DNA of 64,000 nucleotides from Leptotrichia sp. HSP-342 (lineage in GTDB: Bacteria > Fusobacteriota > Fusobacteriia > Fusobacteriales > Leptotrichiaceae), in the NCBI RefSeq assembly GCF_041199995.1, contig NZ_CP165646.1:1550001-1614000 (forward strand). Direction: 5' to 3'. The notes below the pieces were generated by a model. That model did no database searches. It was not told the origin of the DNA and saw nothing but the letters and a program-made list of their open reading frames with translations. Position numbers and translations under genes: made by a program. Shown in pieces: positions 18,069 to 27,379 of the stretch; position 1 is the first letter of the stretch; every line of letters begins with the position of its first letter.

Positions 18069-18860
18069 TTAAATTTCTATTTCCACTTCTATACCAAAAT
18101 GATCCGACACTACACCTTTATTTTTTCCATTAAAGATAACTTTGCTTTCTTTTACTTTGATTTCCTTAGTACAAAATATGTAGTCTATTCTCTTTTTCGA
18201 TTTATCTTGAGCCCATCCATGTATTCCTTTATCTACTGTCACACCGCTGTCTTTTTTTTCAGCAAGTGTATATGTATCAAATAAGCCTTGATTTAAAATA
18301 TTTTGATAATCTTCAGGATTCCCATTGGCATCTGTATTAAAATCACCCATTAATATTTTTAAATTATCAGTTTTAGTTCTATTCAAAATATTTCTTAAAT
18401 TTTCTCCCATATCTTCAGTTTCACAATTTGGTAAATTCATGTGACAGCTGTAAAATTCAACATCCTGTCCATTATAATTAATTGTGATACTAACTATTCT
18501 TCTTGCCGATATTGTTCTTACTGACTGTGCAAAAGTACAGTAAAACTCATCTTCATCTTTGATTTTATGCCTTGTTATTATTGCCACGCCTTCATTATAT
18601 TTACTAAATCCAATATGTGAGTTACTCCAGTGATAATAATAGTCAGTGTCTGTGTATTCCTGTAATTTTTCCAGAAGGACCCATCCATAGTTTTCCTGTC
18701 TTATATCGTCAAAAATTACAGGATTATTCATAAGCTGATTTACTTCCTGCATTGCTATTACATCATATTGCTTTTCAGCTATATCTTTTGCTAAGATATC
18801 AATTTTCTCCATTTGATTTTCTTCTAACCATGCATGTACATTTATTGTTAATAATTTCAT
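18069..18860 (-). CDS. Endonuclease/exonuclease/phosphatase (EEP) family hydrolase
   Basis: 263-residue DNase I-like hydrolase without a signal peptide. Motifs in order: MQEVNQ (metal-binding Glu), SCHMNLPNC, GDFNTDANGNP (catalytic Asp and Asn), KRIDYIF, and SDHFGIEVEI with the terminal His. The family includes nucleases, sphingomyelinases and phosphoinositide phosphatases, so the substrate is open. It follows the degenerate HsdM gene by 37 bases and appears to be the last gene of the Hsp70 cluster, ended by a terminator. A second EEP protein at 47707-48432 belongs to a different subgroup. Confidence 0.85.
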   Translation of the reverse strand: MKLLTINVHAWLEENQMEKIDILAKDIAEKQYDVIAMQEVNQLMNNPVIFDDIRQENYGWVLLEKLQEYTDTDYYYHWSNSHIGFSKYNEGVAIITRHKIKDEDEFYCTFAQSVRTISARRIVSITINYNGQDVEFYSCHMNLPNCETEDMGENLRNILNRTKTDNLKILMGDFNTDANGNPEDYQNILNQGLFDTYTLAEKKDSGVTVDKGIHGWAQDKSKKRIDYIFCTKEIKVKESKVIFNGKNKGVVSDHFGIEVEIEI

Positions 18861-18897
18861 AAAATTACAACCTTTCTATCTATTTTTATTATTAAAT

Positions 18898-20028
18898 TTA
18901 TTCCTCTTCCAGATAACTATTTACTAAGTCATCACATTTTTTTCTGTTTATTGTCATTAATTCAAAAATTTTGTCCCTATTTTGCTTTAATTCTTCTAAA
19001 TTGACTTTTTCCTTAGTTTTAAAAACATATCCCAAAATATCCAGGTTACATTTTCTTCTTAATATTGTTTCATTGGAAACTAACTTTGAAATACCGTTTA
19101 TTTCCTGTTTTTTCTTAATTATTTCAACTAATTCCTTATAATTTTCAGGCTTTATTTTTTCGCTTCCTTTTTCAAAAAAGTGCTGTGATTGAACAAATAA
19201 TATATTATTTTTGTTTTCTTTTTCTTCATTGAATATTATCACTTGATTTTTTAACGTATTGTTAAAAGGAATTGCGACTACATATTCTATTTTATCAGAT
19301 TTTACAAAATCTTCCATTTCTTCATTTTTTAATAAGTAAAAAGCATCTTTTTCTATCATTCCCTTTTTACTTTCCTTTAAAAAACTGTATAAGAATTTAC
19401 TAGTATCTAAATTTTTTGTCAAAATTACTGCTGAATCCTTATTAGAAGACGAATTTTTTAATGAATATAAAATTTCAGTAATTGTATTTTTTTCAATATC
19501 TTTCATTTTTTCACGATAAAAATTATTTTCTTCAAAAAAATCAACACTGTATAATATTTCATTATTATTTATTTCTAAAATATCCAGCGATAATTGATTA
19601 ACGCTTTCATCACGTGTAATTGGCAAATTAATTACGTTATCGATATAGTTTTGTGTAATTTTTGCATATTTTCCTCTTAAAATATTCAATTTTAATTCCA
19701 TTTCCATTTCTGACAAGCTTTCAATAAATACCTGTTTATCTGGATGTTCTTCTATAAAGTCATATATCTCATTAAATATAGTTATTCTACTCGATAAGTT
19801 TTTCATATTTTCCAAATACGTGCCATTCAAGTCATATTCAAATCCCAAATTATTTAAGTATTCCAGAAATAAATAATTATCGTCTCTTAAATCTTCCAAC
19901 TCTTCGTAAACAACCTTGCTTACACAAATAATATATAAAAGCAGAGACATTTTTAAAATCTGTAATTTTTTCTGATTTTTATTGTTTTCCAACTCATCTG
20001 TTACAAGTTCAAAGAATTTATTCTTCAT
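18898..20028 (-). CDS. Degenerate HsdM-like protein (N6-adenine methylase fold, no catalytic motif)
   Basis: 376-residue protein. The C-terminal half follows the HsdM pattern: a strand EYVVAIPF, VIIFNEEKENKNNILFVQSQHFFEKG, ENYKELVEIIKKK, then SKLVSNETILRRKCNLDILGY, where HsdM has eei..nynLni.RY. The N-terminal part is helical, and I find neither the SAM-binding FxGxG nor an NPPY/F motif. It overlaps the HsdS-like gene by 11 bases. It therefore looks like a catalytically dead methylase subunit retained for complex formation. Subfamily is uncertain; the resemblance is by motif only. Confidence 0.55.
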   Translation of the reverse strand: MKNKFFELVTDELENNKNQKKLQILKMSLLLYIICVSKVVYEELEDLRDDNYLFLEYLNNLGFEYDLNGTYLENMKNLSSRITIFNEIYDFIEEHPDKQVFIESLSEMEMELKLNILRGKYAKITQNYIDNVINLPITRDESVNQLSLDILEINNNEILYSVDFFEENNFYREKMKDIEKNTITEILYSLKNSSSNKDSAVILTKNLDTSKFLYSFLKESKKGMIEKDAFYLLKNEEMEDFVKSDKIEYVVAIPFNNTLKNQVIIFNEEKENKNNILFVQSQHFFEKGSEKIKPENYKELVEIIKKKQEINGISKLVSNETILRRKCNLDILGYVFKTKEKVNLEELKQNRDKIFELMTINRKKCDDLVNSYLEEE

Positions 20029-20605
20029 TTATTATCACCTTATTTTTCGTTAGAATTTTTTCTTCGATATATTTTTTCTTTATTTTCAGATATTCTCTTG
20101 TATTTTCTTCCTCTTTTTCAAAACTTGTTATTATTTCAACCATTCTGTCCTGTTCTTCTCTATCCGGCAAGTCTATATCAAGCTCAACAATATCAGTTTT
20201 ATTTACAGCTCTGACAGCACTCATAGTTTTATATTTCTTTTCAAAATAAAGTAGCAGCAGTTCTGTCTTTAAAAGCCATTGCAAATATTTAGGATTTATT
20301 TTGTCATTTGCCCGCAAGATAAAGTAAAGTGTTGCAGGAAGTACATTTTCATATTCCTTATCAACATATACAACTTCTATTTTACTCCCTTTTGCCTGAA
20401 ACAGCACATCGTTCTTTTTTACAAAGTATTTTTCATTTATTTTATTTTTTCCATTTTTATATCTTTCAGGAACTTCCGCATTTTCGAAGCTTTCTATCTT
20501 ACCATTATTTACAAGCGTCGGATTTAACAAAAGATAACCTGTTTCCGAATCAGCTGTTTTTACATTTAATGGTGCTATTATATCTACATTATCTCCTAAT
20601 TTCAT
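20018..20605 (-). CDS. HsdS-like specificity protein, single target-recognition half
   Basis: 195 residues, about half a normal type I specificity subunit. One target-recognition domain (about 1-145, with VKKNDVLFQAKGSKIEVVYV and ATLYFILRANDKINPKYLQWLL) is followed by LDIDLPDREEQDRMVEIITS, a typical HsdS transition, and a charged coiled-coil helix to the end. Two copies would be needed for a bipartite site. No HsdR is present in the window. The 11-base overlap with the dead HsdM gene shows they are one unit. It may confer sequence-specific DNA binding without modification. Confidence 0.7.
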   Translation of the reverse strand: MKLGDNVDIIAPLNVKTADSETGYLLLNPTLVNNGKIESFENAEVPERYKNGKNKINEKYFVKKNDVLFQAKGSKIEVVYVDKEYENVLPATLYFILRANDKINPKYLQWLLKTELLLLYFEKKYKTMSAVRAVNKTDIVELDIDLPDREEQDRMVEIITSFEKEEENTREYLKIKKKYIEEKILTKNKVIINEE

Positions 20606-20714
20606 ATTTTCACTTCCCTTTCCTTGTAAATATTATACCATAAAAAAATGTGGAATACCATATAATAACCTTTTATATATATAAAACATTTTAATTTAAA
20701 TCTTATTTTATTTA

Positions 20715-22439
20715 CTAATTTTTACTTTCAATATCACTTCTAAATTTTGTAAAGCATCCTCCATTACTTTTAAGCTGCTTATCTTCTTCCATCTGTTTTT
20801 TATCCCTGTAAATCATTATATCTTCAGGATTCTCAACAAATAAAGTCGTTCCTGCAACTTTTATTTTAGCATCGCATCTAAATTTAAATATCCTGTCCTT
20901 AACTCCTTTTTTCAAGAGAATGTCATACCTTTTTTTAGGAAATTTTTCGATAACTAAAAAGTCATAATCTCCTGAACTACTGCTTCCCTTTATCCCTGCC
21001 TTTTCCAAGTATTCATCTTTTTTAGTGTTGTAGTATAAATTATTATCAGTAACATAAAAACTCGTATTTTTGTCAAGCGAGATTGTTTTCTCCGCTTTTC
21101 CGTCCAGAACTATATTTCCATCATCTACTGCCGTACTTTGCGATGTTTCCGTATTTAACATAATCAAATAAATTATTACACAAAACATTATTGCAATAAT
21201 TATAAAAATAATTATATTCTGACTTTGTCCATTTGATTTTTTTTTCTTAATTGGATGCACTACTTTTCGCTTTTTCAATGATTCTTTTTCTGTTTTTTTG
21301 TTTTCAATCCATACCTGCCTTGTTTCCTGCAACTTTTCCTCAAGAACTTCAATCGAATCGTTTTCAGGCCAGTATAACTTTGCATCATTTAAGTATTTTT
21401 GAGCTTCTTCAAATCTAGATGCCTTTATCGCTCTTAATGCTTCTATACACAGATTTTCTGATTTTTCAGCATACCTATCTTCTTTTTCTGTTTTCTGTCC
21501 TGAATTATTATTTTGCTTATATTCTTTCATTCCACTTGATTTTTTATAGACAGTATATGGTATCTTTTTCTCCTTGCAAAATCCTATAAAAATACTTTTT
21601 GCTTCTTCCTTGTCTTTAACAATTTTCTGTATTTCGTTAATAAATTCTTCAGATGGAATTTTATCATCTGTCAAATTGTAAATTTGTTCCGCTCTATCAA
21701 GTATTTTTAATACTTTTAAGTACTGGAGATATTTTAAATACTCATCATATTTATTTAATTTGTCTTCACTTTTTAATATTATTTCACATGCACTGTATAA
21801 TTTTTTCTTGGCAGAAGTTTCGTTATCAAACTTTATCAGATTTTTTCTTTTTTCATCAATTTGTTTTTGAGTCAATGTATTTATATCCAGCCCTTCAGAA
21901 GCTAAAAATTCGTACAAATTCGTTTTACTTAAAATTTCGAGATATTTTTCAAATACCAAAAATTCAAAAAATTCATCTTGATTTTTATTAATATTTTCAT
22001 AAAAATTTTTGTACAATTTTTGGTTATATTCACTAGGTAAAATTTTTCTTCCACTGATTTTTATTCTCTCTATTACTAGACTTTCCTGTCGTTGTGTTCT
22101 TTTGGCAATTTCTTTTACAATTTCTTCTTTAATCTCTGTATTTTTTATATATTTCAGAAAATTATCTATCGGATCGAATAGCTTTTTCTGGGCATCTTTT
22201 ATCAGTTCTTCTCTTCTAACTTCATTCAGCATTTCTTTCCTTATAATCCCAGTTTTTTCGAGATTACTGTATTTTTTGTATTTTTTCCCATCAAAAGGGT
22301 CACTTTCCTTTGACAGCCAGTATCTCTTTTTTTCTTCTATTCTTGCTTCTATTTTCTTTTCGTCTTTTTCAGGAACTGGATAATATTCAAGCCCAAGTAT
22401 TATGTACCAATTGTTTATTATTCGACTATCTTCTGCCAT
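20715..22439 (-). CDS. Membrane-anchored J-domain-like partner of Hsp70
   Basis: 574 residues. The N-terminal ~90 residues (NNWYIILGLEYYPVPEKD, then KKRYWLSKESDP and a charged helix ending RREELIKDAQKKLFDP) look like the degenerate J-like module found beside Hsp70 genes in Firmicutes and Fusobacteria, with no HPD tripeptide. A long helical middle (150-300) and a TPR-like helix pair (327-371) come next, then a lysine-rich stretch and one membrane helix at about 409-428. The ~145-residue C-terminal domain would be on the far side of the membrane. It starts 62 bases after the Hsp70 stop. Function is inferred from context. Confidence 0.6.
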   Translation of the reverse strand: MAEDSRIINNWYIILGLEYYPVPEKDEKKIEARIEEKKRYWLSKESDPFDGKKYKKYSNLEKTGIIRKEMLNEVRREELIKDAQKKLFDPIDNFLKYIKNTEIKEEIVKEIAKRTQRQESLVIERIKISGRKILPSEYNQKLYKNFYENINKNQDEFFEFLVFEKYLEILSKTNLYEFLASEGLDINTLTQKQIDEKRKNLIKFDNETSAKKKLYSACEIILKSEDKLNKYDEYLKYLQYLKVLKILDRAEQIYNLTDDKIPSEEFINEIQKIVKDKEEAKSIFIGFCKEKKIPYTVYKKSSGMKEYKQNNNSGQKTEKEDRYAEKSENLCIEALRAIKASRFEEAQKYLNDAKLYWPENDSIEVLEEKLQETRQVWIENKKTEKESLKKRKVVHPIKKKKSNGQSQNIIIFIIIAIMFCVIIYLIMLNTETSQSTAVDDGNIVLDGKAEKTISLDKNTSFYVTDNNLYYNTKKDEYLEKAGIKGSSSSGDYDFLVIEKFPKKRYDILLKKGVKDRIFKFRCDAKIKVAGTTLFVENPEDIMIYRDKKQMEEDKQLKSNGGCFTKFRSDIESKN

Positions 22440-22501
22440 TTTTTACTACTTTTCCTCCTTTACATCAAATTTTTTTCTCAACTAAAATTATTCTTATATT
22501 T

Positions 22502-24154
22502 TTAAAGTACTGCAATTCCTCGTGATTTATTTGTCAATTTTTCTAATTTTTCTTTAGATATTACACTTTTTGTTTCTAATTTTACATTTACTTCCTTGTT
22601 TCCAGCCTTATCTCTTCCTCTTATTTCCAAAATTCCTTCTTTATTAAGTTTAAGAGTTATTTCTACTAAAGAGCCTGCTGGAAGGTTTTCAGGCAGTTCC
22701 AATATCGCATTACCTATTTTTAAGTCCTCATCTACATCAAAATACTTATCCATATAGTCATTTTCATAAATTTCTATATCTACTGTCTCTTGATTATCAT
22801 TAAGCGTTGTAAAATTACCCGAAACTTCTAAAATTCCGCTTGGCATAGGCTCATTTTTTACAATCATATTAAAGCAGCTCTTAACCCCATCTTTATTTTC
22901 AACTTTTACTGCAAAGCTCTTTGTTGTCGCAATAACAATTTCTCTTGTATTTCCACCTATTCCCATCATTTCAGGAGAAAATGTCAAATCTTCCTTATAG
23001 TCCTTTGCTTTTAATTCCTTTTCATCTCCATTAACCATTACCTTTACTTCCGTATCAGATTCAAAATCCTGTCCTGCAAGGCTCTTCTGATTATTCACAT
23101 AAACATTTACAGCATGAATTGCCGCTCCTTTTGCAACAGCTTCATCTGGTTCAAGGATTTTTATTTCTATTCCTCCAAAGTTTTCTGTCAATGCCCTTTT
23201 TATCTGTGGCATTCTTGTAGAGCCACCTACAAGAAGTATTTCATCTATTTTTTCATATCCTTTTCTTTTGGCTACATCAATTACTTCTTTCGTTTTTTTC
23301 AAAGTTTCATTTAGCAATGTAGAAGTTATTTCTTCAAATTCATCTCTAGTTATAGAGACTTTTTCCCTGTTTCCCATAACTTCCAGCAAATCTCCAGCCT
23401 GACTTCGTGAAGTTAGCTGTTTTTTTATCTTTTCTGCCTTCAATCGCAAATCCTGTTTTGCATATTCATCAAACTCAATATCATAGCCTATTTTCTTGAC
23501 AAATTGGTCAGCAAGGTATTCTATCAATACTTCATCCCAGTTTTTTCCACCTAAATCGTGATCTCCGTCTGAACAGATAACCTGAATCTTATCAGAACTA
23601 ATACGCATAATCGTAACGTCAAAAGTCCCGCCTCCTAAATCATAAACCAGAATTGTCTTTTCATTCTGTTCCTTTGCACATCCATAGTATAGTGCCGCCG
23701 CTGTTGGCTCACTTATGATTTCTAGTACATTAAGTCCTGCGATTTTACCTGCATTTTTAGTTGCTGTACGTTCTGCTGTTCCAAAATAAGCTGGACAAGT
23801 TATCACAACATCCTTAACTTCCACACCAAGCTGTTCTGAAGCATCTTGTGTCAATTTTCTTAAAATAAAAGCCGATATTTCTTCAGGAGTCTTGTCTTCT
23901 CCATTATAATTAATTGCAAAATCTGTCTTTCCCATAAGCGTTTTTACAAGCATTACTGTATTTTCGGGATTTAAAACTGCCTCAGATTTTGCATCTGCCC
24001 CAACAATCACGTTATCTCCGTCAAATTCAACTACAGACGGTGTTATATTATCTCCATCATTATTTTTAATTACTTCAGCCCTTGCTGTATCATCTACACG
24101 GGCTATACAGGAATAAGTCGTTCCCAAATCAATTCCAAAAACGTATTTTGACAT
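22502..24154 (-). CDS. Hsp70-family chaperone lacking the C-terminal lid
   Basis: 550-residue Hsp70 paralogue starting at 24154, with GGGAGA seven bases upstream. The nucleotide-binding domain is complete: GIDLGTTYSC, VVITCPAYFGTAERTAT, YDLGGGTFDVTIM, LLVGGSTRMPQ. A beta-sandwich substrate domain follows (ATTKSFAVKVENKDG, KNEPMPSG). It ends near residue 550, so the alpha-helical lid and the DnaK C-terminal tail are absent, as in HscC-type specialised chaperones. It is first in the cluster with the J-like, HsdS-like, HsdM-like and EEP genes, not beside grpE or dnaJ, so it is not the housekeeping DnaK. Confidence 0.9.
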   Translation of the reverse strand: MSKYVFGIDLGTTYSCIARVDDTARAEVIKNNDGDNITPSVVEFDGDNVIVGADAKSEAVLNPENTVMLVKTLMGKTDFAINYNGEDKTPEEISAFILRKLTQDASEQLGVEVKDVVITCPAYFGTAERTATKNAGKIAGLNVLEIISEPTAAALYYGCAKEQNEKTILVYDLGGGTFDVTIMRISSDKIQVICSDGDHDLGGKNWDEVLIEYLADQFVKKIGYDIEFDEYAKQDLRLKAEKIKKQLTSRSQAGDLLEVMGNREKVSITRDEFEEITSTLLNETLKKTKEVIDVAKRKGYEKIDEILLVGGSTRMPQIKRALTENFGGIEIKILEPDEAVAKGAAIHAVNVYVNNQKSLAGQDFESDTEVKVMVNGDEKELKAKDYKEDLTFSPEMMGIGGNTREIVIATTKSFAVKVENKDGVKSCFNMIVKNEPMPSGILEVSGNFTTLNDNQETVDIEIYENDYMDKYFDVDEDLKIGNAILELPENLPAGSLVEITLKLNKEGILEIRGRDKAGNKEVNVKLETKSVISKEKLEKLTNKSRGIAVL

Positions 24155-24207
24155 TTTCAATTCTCCCTTCATTTCATCCTTTTTTACTATTTTTTCTATA
24201 AATATAA

Positions 24208-24236
24208 AAATTACAGCAATTTAATTTAAATGTCAA
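24208..24236 (-). promoter_or_regulatory. Probable promoter of the Hsp70 cluster
   Basis: Minus-strand TTGACA (24231-24236), 17-base spacer and TAATTT (24208-24213). No CIRCE element is visible, so HrcA control is not indicated. The remaining 24237-24436 divergent region is AT-rich with no gene. Confidence 0.45.
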
Positions 24237-24478
24237 TATTTTTCATAGCCTAAAACTAAGAATACTTTAAATAATCGCCTTAATTATAACATATTCACTA
24301 TTAAATTTCATTAATTTTTTTCTCAAACGTCAAAAATTCGTACTCCATTTGCCTTTTTTATTTCAAATTTTTATCGACAAAGTTTAAAAAAATGTTATTA
24401 TGATTTAAGGTATGCCCATTTTTCCTTATTGAAAAATTGATGATGACTACCGTAAAATCTTTAACATGGAGGAAATTA

Positions 24479-24964
24479 ATGAAAAAATTATTACTCATTT
24501 TAACAATGTTACTATTTATATTCAGCTGCGGAACTCCACAACCACAAAAAGACCTTGAAAGTGCATTAAAAGCTCTTCAAAGTGGAGATGAAAAGAAAAT
24601 ACAGGAATTATATTCCAGTTCCGAGACACTAGATAATGATGATTCTGCAAAAATTATGAGGGAAGGTTACAAAAAATTAAGCTATAAAGTAAAAAGCACA
24701 AAAGTAGAAGGCGATAAAGCAACTATAAACCTTGACATAAAATCTCCTGATTTAAGTTCTTATTTCCCTGAATTTTTACAAAAAGGAATATTAATACAAG
24801 CTGCAAATCCAGGAAAAAGCGATGAAGAAATAACAAAAATGGGCGAAGAATTTACAGTAAAATTCTTTTTAGAAAAAATAAATTCAAAAGACTTAAAATT
24901 TAGTGAAAAAAATATAGATGTCGTTCTAAAAAAAGTGAATGGAAAATGGAAAATTGACGGATAG
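24479..24964 (+). CDS. Small lipoprotein (DUF4878-like fold) with in-frame amber near its end
   Basis: 161-residue envelope lipoprotein. The start at 24479 has GGAGG seven bases upstream; an ORF from 24437 has no such signal. The signal peptide MKKLLLILTMLLFIFSC has its lipobox Cys in FIFSC, then comes a small alpha+beta domain (LESALKALQSGDEKKIQELY, a helix, and strands ending VNGKWKIDG) typical of DUF4878/NTF2-like lipoproteins. TAG at 24962-24964 is followed in the same frame by 27 further sense codons (DEKNKGILEALTLGFNKLIE and on) before TAA at 25046, so the protein may have been shortened by a nonsense mutation. Function unknown. Confidence 0.75.
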   Translation: MKKLLLILTMLLFIFSCGTPQPQKDLESALKALQSGDEKKIQELYSSSETLDNDDSAKIMREGYKKLSYKVKSTKVEGDKATINLDIKSPDLSSYFPEFLQKGILIQAANPGKSDEEITKMGEEFTVKFFLEKINSKDLKFSEKNIDVVLKKVNGKWKIDG

Positions 24965-25117
24965 GATGAAAAAAACAAAGGAATTCTTGAAGCTCTTACG
25001 CTAGGTTTCAACAAACTTATAGAAAGCCTAAGTAATCTTAAAAACTAAAAATTATTAAATCTTCAAAAATACTTTATTTTCAATACTTACAATACTTTTC
25101 CAAATTTTAACAATTTT

Positions 25118-25161
25118 ACATTTACGTATATGTTGACTTTTGGCATAAAATATAGTATATT
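25118..25161 (+). promoter_or_regulatory. malQ promoter with operator ACATTTACGTATAT
   Basis: The 14-mer ACATTTACGTATAT (25118-25131) abuts TTGACT (25133-25138), followed after 17 bases by TATATT (25156-25161). The same 14-mer is found in opposite orientation next to the malB -35 box, which ties malQ to the alpha-glucoside regulon 7 kb away. Confidence 0.7.
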
Positions 25162-25214
25162 TAGTATGAGAAGAGAAAAATTTGATTATTAATAATTTTA
25201 AGGAGGATATAGAA

Positions 25215-26705
25215 ATGTTTGAGAGAAGTTCTGGTATTTTGTTACATCCTACTTCACTTCCTGGAAAATATGGAATTGGAAGTTTAGGAAAGGAAGCATA
25301 TAAATTTGTGGATTTCTTAAAAAAAGCAAATCAAAAATTATGGCAAATTTTCCCATTAGGTCCAACTGGATACGGTGATTCGCCTTATCAATGTTTTTCA
25401 ACATTCGCTGGAAATCCATATCTGATTGATTTTGACTTATTAATTGAGCAAAATTTATTATCAGAGGAAGATTTGAAAGATATTAATTTTGGTGACAATA
25501 AGGAATATGTTGATTATGGTGCTATTTATAATCAAAAATATCCTTTACTAAGAAAAGCATTTGAAAATTTTAAAGCTAATGGAAACGATGATTTAAAAAG
25601 AAAATTAGAGACTTTTAAAGCTGAAAATAGCGATTGGTTAAATGATTACAGCTTGTTTATATCTTTAAAAAACCACTTTAATGGACTTCCTTGGACTGAA
25701 TGGCCGCACGATATTAAAGTTAGAGAAGAAGCCGCTATTAATAAATACAGAGAGGAATTAGCTGATGAAGTTGAATACAATAACTTTATTCAATGCCTGT
25801 TTTTCGATCAATGGAATAATGTAAAAAAATATGCTAATGATAATGGAATTAAAATAATTGGAGATATACCAATCTTCGTTGCAGTAGACAGTTCTGACGC
25901 ATGGGCAAATCCAGAAATTTTCCTTTTCGATCCTGAACTAAAACCCGTTAAAGTAGCTGGTGTTCCGCCTGATTATTTTAGTGCCACAGGACAGCTTTGG
26001 GGAAATCCTCTATACGACTGGGATAAATTAAAAGAGTTAAACTACAAATGGTGGGTAGACAGAGTTAGAGCTAACCTTTCTACTTGCGACATCATAAGAA
26101 TTGACCATTTCAGAGGATTTGAAGCATACTGGGCAGTTCCTTATGGAGATGATACTGCAATAAATGGTCAATGGGTAAAAGGACCTGGAATTGACTTATT
26201 TAATAAAATAAAGGAAGAATTGGGAGAATTACCAATTATTGCCGAAGACTTGGGATTAATGACACAAGGTGTTATTGATTTGAGAGAAGCAACTGGATTT
26301 CCTGGAATGAAAATCTTAGGTTTTGCATTTGATTCAGAAGAAGAAAATGACTACTTGCCTCATACTTATACAAAAAACTGTGTAGTTTATACTGGAACTC
26401 ACGATAATGACACATTAATCGGATGGTTTACAAAAGCAAAAGAAAAAGATAAACAATTTGCAAGAGATTATTTAAACTCACAAACTGACGATAACATCCA
26501 TTGGGATGCAATAAGAGGTGCATGGAGTTCTGTTGCAAACATGGCAATCGCTCCAATTCAAGATTTCTTAGGATTAGGAAGCGAAGCTAGAATCAATACT
26601 CCTGGAGTTGCTAGCGGAAACTGGCAATGGAGATTAAAAGATGGTGTATTAACTGATGAATTAGCTGAAAAAATTGCTAAATTAACAAAAGTTTATTCAA
26701 GATAA
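25215..26705 (+). CDS. malQ: 4-alpha-glucanotransferase (amylomaltase), GH77
   Basis: Cytoplasmic disproportionating enzyme that transfers maltosyl and longer units between malto-oligosaccharides, releasing glucose. 496 residues from the ATG at 25215 (AGGAGG eight bases upstream), the normal length. GH77 motifs visible: RSSGILLHPTSLPGKYGIG, WQIFPLGPTGYGDSPYQ, IGDIPIFVAVDSSDAWANP, IRIDHFRGFEAYWAVP with nucleophile Asp, IAEDLGLMT with acid/base Glu, and YTGTHDNDT with the third Asp. Monocistronic between its own promoter and a terminator. Confidence 0.96.
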   Translation: MFERSSGILLHPTSLPGKYGIGSLGKEAYKFVDFLKKANQKLWQIFPLGPTGYGDSPYQCFSTFAGNPYLIDFDLLIEQNLLSEEDLKDINFGDNKEYVDYGAIYNQKYPLLRKAFENFKANGNDDLKRKLETFKAENSDWLNDYSLFISLKNHFNGLPWTEWPHDIKVREEAAINKYREELADEVEYNNFIQCLFFDQWNNVKKYANDNGIKIIGDIPIFVAVDSSDAWANPEIFLFDPELKPVKVAGVPPDYFSATGQLWGNPLYDWDKLKELNYKWWVDRVRANLSTCDIIRIDHFRGFEAYWAVPYGDDTAINGQWVKGPGIDLFNKIKEELGELPIIAEDLGLMTQGVIDLREATGFPGMKILGFAFDSEEENDYLPHTYTKNCVVYTGTHDNDTLIGWFTKAKEKDKQFARDYLNSQTDDNIHWDAIRGAWSSVANMAIAPIQDFLGLGSEARINTPGVASGNWQWRLKDGVLTDELAEKIAKLTKVYSR

Positions 26706-26745
26706 TTTGAAAACTTTTTTGAAATTATACAATTTATGATAAATA

Positions 26746-26793
26746 AAATAGAGAGAAATTTGAAAATATTATTCAAAAAACTCTCTATTTTTT
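26746..26793. terminator. Bidirectional terminator after malQ
   Basis: AAAATAGAGAG pairs with CTCTCTATTTT, followed by a T run. It also serves the minus-strand gene ending at 26813. Confidence 0.85.
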
Positions 26794-26812
26794 ATTACAC
26801 TTATTAAAAAAT

Positions 26813-27361
26813 TTACCTTTTTACATTATCATATTTTTGCATAAAAAGTGTTGCGACATATTCATTTTTATTGTATTTTACGCCTCCAATTTCCACTTCT
26901 CCTGCCACATCTTTTAAATCAGAATATTGATTATATTCCCAGCCATTTTTACTTGTCTGTTCCAAAATTTTAGCATTCTTTTGATATGACAGTTCGATTA
27001 CTTCAGCATTACCTCTATATCTATATTTTTTTAACAGTTGTAAAATCTGAACCATAGTATTTTCTTCGTTTTGTTCTATCAAAAAAGTTAATTTATTTGG
27101 AAGAGATTTGTTCATTCTCCAAATTTCTTCTATCAACTTTTCTGCAAATTTCTTCTCATCACTTTTATATCTAAAAGTAACCATGTCTCCTAATGATAGA
27201 GCTTTTGTTAACACTCCGCTTTGCTCTACAGTTCTTGCAATAGGATTTTTGAAATTATCATCCATTACAGTTATAACCACTTTTGGCATATAAACTTTTT
27301 TCTCTTTTGAAAAAGATAAAATTCCTAGTATTAAGAATAACAATAATATTATTTTTTTCAT
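26813..27361 (-). CDS. Exported protein of unknown function
   Basis: 182 residues with a cleavable signal peptide (MKKIILLLFLILGILSFS, no lipobox Cys). The mature part alternates strands and helices (VYMPKVVITVMDDNF, MVTFRYKSDEKKFAEKLIEEI, KLTFLIEQNEENTMVQILQLL) and ends with a charged segment. I do not recognise the family. It is about 120 bases downstream of two tiny membrane peptides and could share their transcript. Confidence 0.65.
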   Translation of the reverse strand: MKKIILLLFLILGILSFSKEKKVYMPKVVITVMDDNFKNPIARTVEQSGVLTKALSLGDMVTFRYKSDEKKFAEKLIEEIWRMNKSLPNKLTFLIEQNEENTMVQILQLLKKYRYRGNAEVIELSYQKNAKILEQTSKNGWEYNQYSDLKDVAGEVEIGGVKYNKNEYVATLFMQKYDNVKR

Positions 27362-27379
27362 TTCTCCTCCTTTAATTAA

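Noticed and set aside
18898..20605. A functional type I restriction-modification system
   Set aside because: No HsdR, only half an HsdS, and the HsdM-like protein lacks SAM-binding and NPPY/F motifs.
22502..24154. Housekeeping DnaK
   Set aside because: The protein ends near residue 550 without a lid, there is no grpE or dnaJ beside it, and no CIRCE element upstream.
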